Program-made: the position numbers and the translations under genes
Part shown: piece after piece, positions 8,223 through 19,231 of the stretch
Numbering within the stretch: position 1 is the stretch's first letter
Layout: each line of letters opens with the position of its first letter
The notes under the pieces: generated by a model
What the model was told of the DNA's origin: nothing
Databases searched by the model: none
The model's input: only the letters and a program-made list of their open reading frames with translations
Source of the DNA: Paracoccus salsus
GTDB taxonomy: Bacteria; Pseudomonadota; Alphaproteobacteria; Rhodobacterales; Rhodobacteraceae
Reading direction: 5' to 3'
DNA length: 64,000 nucleotides
NCBI RefSeq assembly: GCF_021556615.1
Contig: NZ_JAKGGD010000002.1
Span: forward strand, 310,001-374,000

Positions 8223-10777
8223 AGACGCAGATGAGCGACAATGACGGAAAGAAACCTCTGGGCCTTGGCGGCAGCGGCCGCTCGGGACAGGTAAAGCAAA
8301 GCTTCAGCCATGGCCGCACGAAAAGCGTGGTCGTGGAGACCAAGCGCAAGCGCGTCGTGGTGCCCAAGCCGGGCGCCGCGCCGGGTGCGGCTGGCGAAAA
8401 GCCGAAAACGACGGTCTCGAAGCATGCCGGTGATCCGTCCAGGCGTCCGGCAGGCATCTCGGAAGCCGAGATGGAGCGTCGGCTGAAGGCCCTGGCCAAT
8501 GCCAAGGTCCGCGAAGTCGAGATCGCCGCCGCCCGCGAGGCGGAAGACAAGGCCCGCGAGGAAGAGCGCGAGCGCCGTCGCGCCGAGATCGAGGCCAAGG
8601 AGCGCGAGGACCGCGAGCGCGAAGAGGCGCTGAAGGCCAAGGCAGACGAAGAGGCGCGGCTTGTCCGCGAGGCCGACGAAAAGGCCAGGCGCAAGGACGA
8701 ACCCAAGAAAGAGGAAAAGAAGCAGCCCGAGGCCGCGCCGGATCAGGCCGCCATCGAGGCTGCCGCGACCCGTGCCGAGACCAAGGGCGTCGCTGCCGCG
8801 GGTCCGCGCAAATCCGATCGCGACCGTGCCGACCGCGGCGCCGAGCGTGACACGCGCAGCAAGGCCGCGCGCGACGACAGCCGCCGCGCCGGCAAATTGT
8901 CGCTGAACCAGGCCCTGTCGGGCGAAGGTGGCCGCCAGCGCAGCATGGCCGCGATGAAGCGCAAGCAGGAACGCACCCGCCAGAAGGCGTTGGGCGGCAC
9001 CCAGCGCGCCGAAAAGCAGGTCCGTGACGTTCAGCTGCCGGAAACCATCGTGGTTTCGGAACTGGCGAACCGGATGGCCGAACGCGCCGCCGATATCGTC
9101 AAGTCGCTCATGAAGATGGGCATGATGGTGTCCATGAATCAGCCGATCGACGCGGACACCGCCGAAATGGTGATCCAGGAGTTCGGCCACAGGGCCGTGC
9201 GTGTCAGCGATTCTGACGTCGAGCAGGTGATCGACATGGTTGAGGACAAGAACGAGGATCTCGTGACCCGCCCGCCGATCATCACGATCATGGGCCACGT
9301 CGATCACGGAAAGACGTCGCTGCTGGACGCGCTTCGCCACGCCAATGTCGTGTCCGGCGAAGCCGGCGGGATCACCCAGCATATCGGCGCCTATCAGGTG
9401 ACCACGGATTCGGGCGCGGTGCTGTCGTTCCTCGACACGCCGGGCCACGCCGCCTTCACCTCGATGCGGGCGCGCGGTGCGAATGTCACCGACATCGTCG
9501 TGCTGGTCGTCGCCGCCGATGACGCGGTGATGCCGCAGACCATCGAGGCGATCAATCATGCCAAGGCCGCCAAGGTGCCGATGATCGTGGCGATCAACAA
9601 GGTCGACAAGCCCGACGCCGATCCCGACAAGGTGCGCACCTCGCTGCTGCACCAGGAAGTGGTCGTCGAAAAGCTTTCCGGCGACGTGCAGGATGTCGAG
9701 GTTTCGGCCAAGACCGGTCAGGGACTGGACGAGTTGCTGGAGGCGATCGCGCTGCAGGCCGAGATCCTGGAACTGAAGGCCAATCCTCATCGCGCCGCCC
9801 AGGGCGCCGTGATCGAGGCGCAGCTTGACGTGGGCCGCGGCCCGGTCGCGACGGTTCTGGTGCAGAACGGCACGCTGAGGCGCGGCGACATCTTCGTGGT
9901 CGGCGAACAGTGGGGCAAGGTCCGCGCGCTCATCAACGACAAGGGCGAACGTGTGGAAGAGGCCGGTCCTTCGGTTCCGGTCGAGGTGCTGGGGCTGAAT
10001 GGCACGCCCGAGGCCGGCGACGTGCTGAACGTCGTCGAGACCGAGGCGCAGGCCCGCGAAATCGCCGAGTATCGCGAACAGCATTCCAAGGACAAGCGCG
10101 CCGCCGCCGGCGCGGCCACCACGCTGGAACAGCTGATGGCCAAGGCCAAGGCCGATGAAACCGTCACGGAACTGCCGGTTGTCGTCAAGGCCGACGTGCA
10201 AGGGTCGGCCGAGGCGATCGTCCAGGCGCTGGAAAAGGTCGGCAACGACGAGGTGCGCGTGCGCGTGCTGCATTACGGCGTCGGTGCGATCACCGAATCC
10301 GATATCGGCCTGGCCGAGGCATCGAAGGCTCCGGTCATCGGCTTCAACGTCCGCGCCAACGCTCCGGCCCGCAACTCCGCGAACCAGAAGGGTGTCGAGA
10401 TCCGCTACTACTCGGTGATCTACGACCTGGTGGATGACATCAAGGCGGCGGCTTCGGGGCTGCTGTCGGCCGAGGTTCGCGAGAAATTCATCGGCTATGC
10501 CTCGATCAAGGAAGTGTTCAAGGTCACCGGCGTCGGCAAGGTCGCGGGCTGCCTGGTCACCGAAGGCGTCGCACGTCGCAGTGCCGGCGTGCGCCTGCTG
10601 CGCGACAACGTGGTGATCCACGAAGGCACGCTGAAGACGCTCAAGCGCTTCAAGGACGAGGTCAAGGAAGTCCAGTCTGGACAGGAATGCGGCATGGCCT
10701 TCGAGAATTATGATGACATCCGCCCCGGCGATGTCATCGAGATCTTCGAACGCGAAGAGATCGAACGCACGTTGTGA
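8219..10777 (+). CDS. infB: Translation initiation factor IF-2
   Basis: An 852-residue GTPase that positions initiator fMet-tRNA on the 30S subunit and promotes subunit joining. A highly charged N-terminal region (about residues 80-270, rich in Glu, Arg and Ala, likely coiled coil) precedes the IF2_N-like segment. The G domain starts near residue 355 with G1 GHVDHGKT (359-366), followed by [25 protein letters not shown] and SAKTGQ. Domains II, III and IV follow to the end. ATG at 8231 ([10 protein letters not shown]) matches the usual N-terminus and may be the true start; 8219 overlaps the previous stop. A strong terminator follows. Confidence 0.97.
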   Translation: MKTQMSDNDGKKPLGLGGSGRSGQVKQSFSHGRTKSVVVETKRKRVVVPKPGAAPGAAGEKPKTTVSKHAGDPSRRPAGISEAEMERRLKALANAKVREVEIAAAREAEDKAREEERERRRAEIEAKEREDREREEALKAKADEEARLVREADEKARRKDEPKKEEKKQPEAAPDQAAIEAAATRAETKGVAAAGPRKSDRDRADRGAERDTRSKAARDDSRRAGKLSLNQALSGEGGRQRSMAAMKRKQERTRQKALGGTQRAEKQVRDVQLPETIVVSELANRMAERAADIVKSLMKMGMMVSMNQPIDADTAEMVIQEFGHRAVRVSDSDVEQVIDMVEDKNEDLVTRPPIITIMGHVDHGKTSLLDALRHANVVSGEAGGITQHIGAYQVTTDSGAVLSFLDTPGHAAFTSMRARGANVTDIVVLVVAADDAVMPQTIEAINHAKAAKVPMIVAINKVDKPDADPDKVRTSLLHQEVVVEKLSGDVQDVEVSAKTGQGLDELLEAIALQAEILELKANPHRAAQGAVIEAQLDVGRGPVATVLVQNGTLRRGDIFVVGEQWGKVRALINDKGERVEEAGPSVPVEVLGLNGTPEAGDVLNVVETEAQAREIAEYREQHSKDKRAAAGAATTLEQLMAKAKADETVTELPVVVKADVQGSAEAIVQALEKVGNDEVRVRVLHYGVGAITESDIGLAEASKAPVIGFNVRANAPARNSANQKGVEIRYYSVIYDLVDDIKAAASGLLSAEVREKFIGYASIKEVFKVTGVGKVAGCLVTEGVARRSAGVRLLRDNVVIHEGTLKTLKRFKDEVKEVQSGQECGMAFENYDDIRPGDVIEIFEREEIERTL

Positions 10778-10801
10778 CGTGGGACCTTCTTCGACAAATG
10801 C

Positions 10802-10832
10802 AAAAGGGCGGCCAATTGGCCGCCCTTTTTTT
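10802..10832 (+). terminator. Intrinsic terminator after infB
   Basis: A perfect inverted repeat, GGGCGGCC/GGCCGCCC with an AATT centre, is flanked by AAAA on the left and a run of T on the right (10826-10832). It lies about 25 bases after the infB stop and closes the rimP operon. The flanking A/T tracts would let it also act on the opposite strand for the 42-residue gene. Confidence 0.9.
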
Positions 10833-10862
10833 CATCGCTCGCCACCGCGATCGACGGTCGTC

Positions 10863-10991
10863 TCAGCCCGCGACCGGCTTGCCCTCATAGATACGGCTGC
10901 CGACCCGGATGATGATGTTGCCATTCGGAGCCAGCCGCTCGAACAGCCCCTGAACCGAGATGTAGCGTCCCAAGGAAATGGTGCGAATCAT
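10863..10991 (-). CDS. Conserved 42-residue microprotein
   Basis: A short reading frame starting ATG at 10991 and ending TGA at 10863-10865, preceded by a good Shine-Dalgarno (AGAGGA, 9 bases before the ATG). The sequence contains ISVQG (11-15), an NGNIIIRVG stretch (23-31) and ends YEGKPVAG, suggesting a small all-beta fold. I recall similar very short hypothetical proteins in Rhodobacterales with the SVQG and RVG elements, so it is probably a real conserved gene. No function is known to me. It lies downstream of mutT on the same strand, 122 bases away. Confidence 0.65.
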   Translation of the reverse strand: MIRTISLGRYISVQGLFERLAPNGNIIIRVGSRIYEGKPVAG

Positions 10992-11113
10992 GTCAAGTGT
11001 CCTCTTCCCAACAAGACAAGCCTGTCACGAAATGTTTAAGGAAAGGGCATATTTCGGCGGATCTGCTGCGTTATCAGGACGGTCATGCGACCGAAAAGCC
11101 GCGCTATGTGCGG

Positions 11114-11512
11114 TCAAAGCCACATTTGCAGGATCGGGATCAGCGGTATGTCGGCCGGCGGCATGGGATAATTGCGCAAATCCGCGGCCCGCGCCCAGCT
11201 GAGTCCCTGCCCTTCGCGCGGCTGGACGATGCCCTGCCATTTGCGGCAGGCGTAAAGCGGCATCAACAGGTGGAAATCGTCATAGCCGTGGCTGGCAAAG
11301 GTCAGCGGCGCAAGGCAGGACTGCCATGTGTCGATCCCCAGCTCCTCGTGCAGTTCGCGGATCAGCGCGGCTTCGGGCGTTTCGCCGGGTTCGACCTTGC
11401 CGCCCGGAAACTCCCACAGCCCGGCCATCGACTTGCCCTCGGGGCGCTGTGCCAGAAGCACGCGCCCGTCGGGATCGATCAGCGCCACTGCGGCGACCAG
11501 AACGGTTTTCAC
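11114..11512 (-). CDS. mutT: (d)NTP pyrophosphatase MutT, Nudix family
   Basis: A 132-residue Nudix hydrolase that removes 8-oxo-dGTP from the nucleotide pool. The Nudix box is complete at residues 38-60 (G-x5-E-x7-REL-x-EELGI). The WEFPGGK lead-in and DDFHLLMPLYACRKW strand segment match the MutT group. I place the start at a GTG (11512), since VKTVLVAAVALID is the typical N-terminus; an ATG at 11572 would add 20 residues that look non-homologous and overlap argJ by 38 bases. It is the third gene of the PPIase-argJ-mutT operon. Confidence 0.9.
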   Translation of the reverse strand: MKTVLVAAVALIDPDGRVLLAQRPEGKSMAGLWEFPGGKVEPGETPEAALIRELHEELGIDTWQSCLAPLTFASHGYDDFHLLMPLYACRKWQGIVQPREGQGLSWARAADLRNYPMPPADIPLIPILQMWL

Positions 11513-11534
11513 CTGCGCGGTCCCGGCATGGGCT

Positions 11535-12788
11535 TCACGACCGGTAATCGGCGTTGATGTCGATATAGCCATGCGTCAGGTCGCAGGTCCACACCGTCCG
11601 CGCGCCCGTCCCCAACCCCAGATCGACCGAGATCCGCAGATCCTGGTTCTTCATGTAGGCGCTGGCCGCGGCCTCGTCATATCCCGGCGACCGCCAGCCA
11701 TGCTCGGCCAGCACCATGTCGCCAAAGCGGATGGTCAGCCGGTCGCGGTCGGCCTCGGCCCCGGACTTGCCGACCGCGGCGACGATGCGCCCCCAGTTGG
11801 CGTCTTCGCCCGCGATGGCGGTCTTGACCAGCGGAGAGTTCGCGATCGCCATGGCGACCTTGTGGGCCTCGGCATCAGAGGTCGCGCCGGTGACCGCGAT
11901 CTCGACGAACTTCGTCGCGCCCTCGCCGTCGCGCACGACCAGCTGCGCCAGTTCGCGCATGACACCGTGCAGCGCCTCGACGAAGGCCGCGCCCTCGGCG
12001 CTGTCCAGCGCGGTGATCGGGGCGGCGCTGCTGCGGCCGGTCGCGGCGAGGATCAGCGCGTCCGACGTCGAGGTATCGCTATCCACCGTGATCGCGTTGA
12101 ACGTCGTGTCCAGCCCCGATGACAGCGCCGTTTGCAGCAGCCCCGCCTCGATCCTCGCATCGGTGAAGGCATAGACCAGCATGGTGGCCATGTCCGGCGC
12201 GATCATGCCCGAACCCTTGGCGATGCCGACGATGCTGATCGCGCCGCCGTCGCCGGCGACGGTGGCGGATGCGCCCTTGGGGAAGGTGTCGGTGGTCATG
12301 ATGGCGCGGGCGGCGTCGGCCACCCCGCCCTCGTCCAGATCCTGCACCAGATCGCCGATGATCGCCACGATCCGCTCATGCGGCAGCGGTTCTCCGATGA
12401 CCCCGGTCGAGGACGAGAACACCCGCTCGGCCGGAACCCCGCTCGCCCGGGCCACGGCGGCGGTGACGGCATCGACCGATTCCTGCCCGCGTGCGCCGGT
12501 GAAGGCGTTGGCATTGCCGGAATTCACGATGATCGCCGCGCCGTCCGGCGCGTCCCCGCCCCGGGCCAGCTTGGCCTGGTTGTCCAGCACGCAGGCCGCG
12601 CGCGTCGAGGACCGGGTGAACGCGCCGGCCACGGACGAGCCGGCCGCGATGCGTATCAGGGTCACATCCTTGCGACCCTGATATTTCACCCCCGCCGCGC
12701 CGCTGGCGTATTCGACGCCCGCGATCACCGGCAGGTCGGGAAAGCGCGCAGGCGCCAGCGGCGAGACGGGCAGCCCCGCCTTGGCCAT
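11535..12788 (-). CDS. argJ: Bifunctional glutamate N-acetyltransferase/amino-acid acetyltransferase ArgJ
   Basis: A 417-residue arginine biosynthesis enzyme that transfers the acetyl group of N-acetylornithine to glutamate and can also use acetyl-CoA. The proenzyme is cleaved before Thr202 in the conserved KGSGMIAPDMATML block (191-204), giving alpha and beta chains. The GNANAFTG and FSSSTGVIG motifs are present near 91 and 124. The ATG at 12788 overlaps the PPIase stop by one base (TGATG). With argH at 32 kb it supplies the cyclic arginine pathway. Confidence 0.96.
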   Translation of the reverse strand: MAKAGLPVSPLAPARFPDLPVIAGVEYASGAAGVKYQGRKDVTLIRIAAGSSVAGAFTRSSTRAACVLDNQAKLARGGDAPDGAAIIVNSGNANAFTGARGQESVDAVTAAVARASGVPAERVFSSSTGVIGEPLPHERIVAIIGDLVQDLDEGGVADAARAIMTTDTFPKGASATVAGDGGAISIVGIAKGSGMIAPDMATMLVYAFTDARIEAGLLQTALSSGLDTTFNAITVDSDTSTSDALILAATGRSSAAPITALDSAEGAAFVEALHGVMRELAQLVVRDGEGATKFVEIAVTGATSDAEAHKVAMAIANSPLVKTAIAGEDANWGRIVAAVGKSGAEADRDRLTIRFGDMVLAEHGWRSPGYDEAAASAYMKNQDLRISVDLGLGTGARTVWTCDLTHGYIDINADYRS

Positions 12789-13633
12789 CACTCGGCCCCC
12801 AGCAGGGCGCTGTCGTTCAGCAGCGCCGGGTCGATGCCCTCGGTCTTTTCGACCGTCGCGTCCTGGACCATGCGCGCGATCTCGGCCTCGACCTTTTCGC
12901 GGCGGACCAGTTGAACCAGTTGCTCGCGCACCTCGTCCAGCGCCGGCGCCTCCCTCAGGCGCGTATCGTTCAACCTGATGACATGCCAGCCGAAATCGCT
13001 TTGCACCGGGTCAGAGATCTGACCCTTTTCCAGCCCCTTCACCGCCTCGGCGAAGGGCGGGACCATCTGGTCGGCACCGAACCAGCCCAGATCGCCTTTG
13101 TTCGGGCCGCTGGGTCCGGTCGAATTCTCTTCGGCCAGCTTGCCGAAATCGGCGCCGTCATCAAGCTGCGCCTTCAGTTCCTTGGCCTTTTCCTCGGTCT
13201 CGACCAGAATATGCGCGGCCGAATATTCGGCTGTCGCCTCGGCGTTGGCGAACAGCTTGTCATAGGCGGCGTTGACCTCGTCTTCCGACGGCTCGACCTC
13301 GGCGATCTGGCTGACCGCCGCCGTGGCCAGCGTGTTGCGGCGCTGCAATTCCAGCTGGGCACGCACGCCGGCGGTCTCGGTGCCGGCCTCGGACACGGCG
13401 GTCTGGCGGATCAGCTGGTCCAGCATCATGTCCCACAGCGCCTGGTCGGGCAGCGCCGCCATCTGCGGGTCCTGCACCGACTGCTTCATGACGATCATCT
13501 GTCCAAGCGTGATCGGCTGGTCGTTCACGGTGGCCACGACCGTGTCGGCGGTCTTGTCCTGCGCCAGCACCGACACCGGCAGCATCACCGGGGTCGCGAT
13601 CACGACAGCGGCCAGAATCGAACGTTTCAGCAT
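12788..13633 (-). CDS. Parvulin-type peptidylprolyl isomerase, periplasmic
   Basis: A 281-residue foldase. Residues 1-24 form a Sec signal peptide (basic MLKR start, hydrophobic core, cleavage after VLA). An N-terminal chaperone-like helical region follows, then a rotamase domain at about 135-240 with AAHILV, FGKLAEENS, GDLGWF, MVPPFAEAV and FGWHVIRL. This matches PpiC/SurA-like parvulins that assist outer-membrane protein folding. The ATG at 13633 has AAGGA upstream. It heads the operon with argJ and mutT and is divergent from secA. Confidence 0.92.
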   Translation of the reverse strand: MLKRSILAAVVIATPVMLPVSVLAQDKTADTVVATVNDQPITLGQMIVMKQSVQDPQMAALPDQALWDMMLDQLIRQTAVSEAGTETAGVRAQLELQRRNTLATAAVSQIAEVEPSEDEVNAAYDKLFANAEATAEYSAAHILVETEEKAKELKAQLDDGADFGKLAEENSTGPSGPNKGDLGWFGADQMVPPFAEAVKGLEKGQISDPVQSDFGWHVIRLNDTRLREAPALDEVREQLVQLVRREKVEAEIARMVQDATVEKTEGIDPALLNDSALLGAE

Positions 13634-13684
13634 GAAAATTCCTTTTCGGGTCTTGACCGGGCCCCTAGCAGGACCGGGCCAGCG

Positions 13685-13713
13685 TTGACAGTCAGGCGGG
13701 CGCGGCATACATC
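13685..13713 (+). promoter_or_regulatory. Candidate secA promoter
   Basis: A consensus TTGACA (13685-13690) is followed after 17 bases by TACATC (13708-13713), 126 bases before the secA ATG in the divergent intergenic region. The -35 element and spacing are ideal for sigma-70. Confidence 0.6.
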
Positions 13714-13838
13714 CCGTCGCAACCGTGGAAGGCGCCGCCGCCGCGTTTCGTTCAGGCCCCTGATACGGCAATGCGGCTGGTGCGGGCAAGTGGCCCACCC
13801 CAGACAGGCTTTCCCAACAACGTGATTGCGAAGGTAAC

Positions 13839-16556
<2,718 letters not shown>

Positions 16557-16605
16557 GCCGGCCTGGCGCCCCGGTTGCGTCCCGCGACGGCGTTCGCGCC
16601 CGCCG

Positions 16606-16658
16606 GGCGGGGGTCAAACCCCCGCCACGCCCGGGCGCGAAGGACGGCTGCGCCGTCC
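16606..16658. terminator. Two hairpins between convergent secA and fmt
   Basis: GGCGGGGGT (16606-16614) pairs with ACCCCCGCC (16618-16626), and GGACGG pairs with CCGTCC at about 16642-16658 just before the fmt stop. Neither has a T tract. They are the only structures between the two convergent stops and may end transcription from both sides. Confidence 0.5.
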
Positions 16659-17552
16659 CTAGCCCAGACGCGCCGGAAGTCTCCAGCCACGAAGCATCTC
16701 GCCGGCCGACATCGGCCTCTTGCCCTGCCGCTGCGCCTCGATGATTTCGACCGCGCCCTCGCCGCAGGCGACGCGAAACCCCGACAGGACCTCGCCCGGC
16801 GCGCCCCCTGCCTCGATCAGCCGGCTGCGCAGCAGCTTGACGCGCTCGCCATCGATGTCGCACCAGGCCCCCGGAAAAGGCGACAGGCCACGGATCTGGC
16901 GGTCGACCTGCCAGGCAGGCGCGGACCAGTCGATCCGCGCCTCGGCCTTGTCGATCTTGGCGGCATAGGTCACACCATCTTCGGGCTGCGGCGTCGCGGC
17001 CAGCGGCAGGGCAGCAAGAACCTCGACGATCAGGTCCGCGCCCAGCCGCGCCAGCCTGTCGTGCAGGTCGGCGGCCGTGTCCTCGGGTCCGATCGGCGTG
17101 CGCGCCGCTGCCAGCACCGGCCCGGTATCCAGCCCTGCCTCCATCTGCATGATCGCGATCCCGGTTTCGGCATCACCCGCCATCAACGCCCGCTGGATCG
17201 GCGCCGCCCCCCGCCAGCGCGGCAACAGCGAGGCATGGATGTTCAGGCAACCGAGACGAGGGGCATCCAGCACCGGCTGCGGAAGGATCAGCCCATAGGC
17301 TGCCACCACCGCCACATCCGCATCCAGCGCGGCCAATGCCGCCTGCGCCTCGGAATCACCCAGCCGCGCCGGGGTCCGGACCGCGATCCCCAGCCTGTCC
17401 GCTTCCGCATGAACCGCCGAGGGCCGCGCCGTCTGCCCGCGCCCTGCGGGACGCGGCGGCTGCGAATAGACCGCCACCACATCATGGGCCGCGGCGATCG
17501 CGCGCAGCGCCGGAACCGAGAACCCGGGCGTTCCCATGAAGATCACGCGCAT
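16659..17552 (-). CDS. fmt: Methionyl-tRNA formyltransferase
   Basis: A 297-residue enzyme that formylates initiator Met-tRNA using 10-formyltetrahydrofolate. Catalytic residues Asn104, His106 (in NIHASLLP) and Asp142 (in GLDTGPVL) are all present, as is the FMGTP start motif. The C-terminal OB-like domain follows residue 205. It is downstream of three deformylase genes on the same strand, so the enzymes adding and removing the formyl group are grouped. A REP-like repeat lies between it and the nearest def gene. Confidence 0.97.
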   Translation of the reverse strand: MRVIFMGTPGFSVPALRAIAAAHDVVAVYSQPPRPAGRGQTARPSAVHAEADRLGIAVRTPARLGDSEAQAALAALDADVAVVAAYGLILPQPVLDAPRLGCLNIHASLLPRWRGAAPIQRALMAGDAETGIAIMQMEAGLDTGPVLAAARTPIGPEDTAADLHDRLARLGADLIVEVLAALPLAATPQPEDGVTYAAKIDKAEARIDWSAPAWQVDRQIRGLSPFPGAWCDIDGERVKLLRSRLIEAGGAPGEVLSGFRVACGEGAVEIIEAQRQGKRPMSAGEMLRGWRLPARLG

Positions 17553-17566
17553 CTCAGCCTCCTGCG

Positions 17567-17618
17567 TTGGTCCACAAATATCCTGCAGGGGGGCTCTGGG
17601 ACGCGAACTCCCACAGCC
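17567..17618. repeat. REP-like intergenic repeat, copy 1
   Basis: The block TTGGTCC-NN-AAATATCCT (17567-17584) is followed by an imperfect 10-base hairpin, GGCTCTGGGA (17592-17601) with TCCCACAGCC (17609-17618), one mismatch. The same block followed by a hairpin occurs again at 29856. The copy sits in the 76-base gap between the third def gene and fmt. Confidence 0.55.
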
Positions 17619-17628
17619 TGCCCTGTCC

Positions 17629-18126
17629 TCACCGCGCCAGCTTGGCAGATTTCCGAACCAGCATCCTGCGTCGCAGCGGCGTCAGGTGATCCACATACAG
17701 GCGGCCGTCCAGATGGTCGATCTGATGCTGCACGCTGGTCGCCCACAACCCGACGAAATCGCGGTCCTCGATCTGACCCGTCTCGTTCAGGAACCGCACG
17801 GTCACCGCGCGCGGCCGACTGACCGTGGCGGACACGCCCGGCAGATTCGGACTGGCCTCGTCGTGACGGCGCATCTGCATGCTGGCATGCAACACGCTCG
17901 GATTGGCCATGCGGACGGCCTGCCCGCGCCGTTCGGACGCGTCCACGACGGCAAGCCGGAGCATGATCCCGATCTGCGGCGCGGCAAGACCGACGCCCGG
18001 CATCGCCTCCATCGTGTCGACCATGTCGTCCCAGACCATCCGGACGGTCTCGGTCACCGCCTCGACCGGCTCGGCCGCGACATGCAGCCGTCGGTCGGCA
18101 TAGGGCAGGAAGGCGCGGACAGTCAC
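17629..18126 (-). CDS. Degenerate peptide deformylase-like protein
   Basis: A 165-residue Def-family protein. Motif 1 GVGLAAPQ is intact at 44-51. Motif 2, normally EGCLS, reads EASPN at 90-94, so the metal-ligand Cys is replaced by Ser92. Motif 3, normally HExxH, reads HQIDH at 134-138, so the catalytic Glu is Gln135. The two His ligands remain. From known Def chemistry this should be inactive or very weak as a deformylase. It starts at GTG (18126), overlapping the stop of the second def gene by four bases (GTGA), and ends 76 bases before fmt. It could be a regulatory pseudoenzyme or act on another substrate. Confidence 0.85.
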   Translation of the reverse strand: MTVRAFLPYADRRLHVAAEPVEAVTETVRMVWDDMVDTMEAMPGVGLAAPQIGIMLRLAVVDASERRGQAVRMANPSVLHASMQMRRHDEASPNLPGVSATVSRPRAVTVRFLNETGQIEDRDFVGLWATSVQHQIDHLDGRLYVDHLTPLRRRMLVRKSAKLAR

Positions 18127-18638
18127 AGGAAATCCACGATCAGCCGGCCTTCGAGGTGATCGGCCTCGTGCTGTGCGATGCGCGCGGCCGCCCCCGACAG
18201 CGCGCGGCGGCAGCGGCGGCCATCCAGATCGTACCAGGCCACCGTCACCTGGTGCGGGCGCACCACCTCGACACGCTGGCCGGGGATCGACAGGCACCGT
18301 TCGCCATCCCGCTGGGCGCGGTCCGAACGGACGACGATCTCGGGGTCCAGCATCACCATTGGCTCGGAGACACCCTGCTTCCAGCCGGCATCCATCACGA
18401 AGATCCGCCGCAGAACGCCGATCTGCGGCGCGGCCAGCCCGCGCCCGCCCGCCTCGTACATGCTGGCCAGCAGATCGGCGGCCAGTTGCCGCAGATCGGG
18501 ACCCTTCAGATAGCCCGAGGGCTGCGAGACATCGCGCAGGACCGGGTCGGGATGGATCAGGATCGGGCGCAGGACGCCGCCCGCCAGCGCGTCCGGAAGG
18601 GCGGGTCGCGCCCTGCCGGCATCGGGCCGGTCAGGCAC
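18123..18638 (-). CDS. def: Peptide deformylase (second copy)
   Basis: A 171-residue metalloenzyme that removes the N-formyl group from nascent proteins. Motifs: GRGLAAPQ at 65-72, ERCLS at 113-117 and HEADH at 157-161. The metal ligands Cys115, His157 and His161 and catalytic Glu158 are present; the usual Gly before the Cys is Arg114, a variant seen in divergent Def proteins. The first 20 residues are extra relative to the first copy. It appears to start at GTG (18638), overlapping the stop of the first copy by 8 bases. The usual truncated C-terminus is consistent with a type 1B-like form. Confidence 0.88.
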   Translation of the reverse strand: MPDRPDAGRARPALPDALAGGVLRPILIHPDPVLRDVSQPSGYLKGPDLRQLAADLLASMYEAGGRGLAAPQIGVLRRIFVMDAGWKQGVSEPMVMLDPEIVVRSDRAQRDGERCLSIPGQRVEVVRPHQVTVAWYDLDGRRCRRALSGAAARIAQHEADHLEGRLIVDFL

Positions 18639-19152
18639 GGGTCCGCTCGCGCTTCAGCTTGACCATCCTGCGGGTAATCATCTGGCGCTTGATCGCCGAC
18701 AGGTGGTCGATGAACAGCACCCCGTCCAGATGGTCCAGTTCGTGCTGGGCACAGGTCGCCCAGAGTCCGTCGAACTCTTCCTCGTGGGTCTTGCCGTCCA
18801 GGCCCAGCCAGCGCATCCGGACCTCGGCGGGCCGGGTCACATCCGCATACTGATCGGGGATCGACAGGCAGCCCTCGTCATAGGTGTTCAGAGTGTCCGA
18901 TGTCCAGGCGATCTCGGGGTTGATCAGCACCATCGGGCGGCGCTCGGCGTCGGGGTCGCGCGTCGCGTCCATCACGAAGATCCGCTGCAGCACGCCCACC
19001 TGCGGTGCCGCCAGCCCGACGCCCGGCGCGTCGTACATGGTGGCCAGCATGTCGTCGGCCAGCGCCTCGATCTCGGGCGTGACGCGGGCAACGGGGGCGC
19101 ATCTCTTCTTGAGGCGCGGGTCGGGATGGATCAGGATCGGACGAATGCTCAT
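18631..19152 (-). CDS. def: Peptide deformylase (canonical copy)
   Basis: A 173-residue Fe2+-dependent deformylase with all three family motifs intact: GVGLAAPQ 44-51, EGCLS 93-97 and HELDH 137-141. The C-terminal basic helix (KRQMITRRMVKLKRERTRA, the last 19 residues) is as in E. coli-type Def and is likely to contact the ribosome. It is the first gene of def-def-def-fmt and must be the main housekeeping enzyme. ATG at 19152 is the start that matches the family; an open frame upstream is not conserved-looking. It is divergent from the PatB-type gene. Confidence 0.96.
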   Translation of the reverse strand: MSIRPILIHPDPRLKKRCAPVARVTPEIEALADDMLATMYDAPGVGLAAPQVGVLQRIFVMDATRDPDAERRPMVLINPEIAWTSDTLNTYDEGCLSIPDQYADVTRPAEVRMRWLGLDGKTHEEEFDGLWATCAQHELDHLDGVLFIDHLSAIKRQMITRRMVKLKRERTRA

Positions 19153-19231
19153 GGCTGACGATTTAGGGGATGGCTTCACCTGACGCAACAACCGGCGTAT
19201 TCAGGACCCGAAACAAGATCCGAGGCCCTCG

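Noticed and set aside
16561-16660. Small RNA or CRISPR-like repeats after secA
   Set aside because: Only two different hairpins; no repeated spacers or repeats, better explained as convergent terminators.
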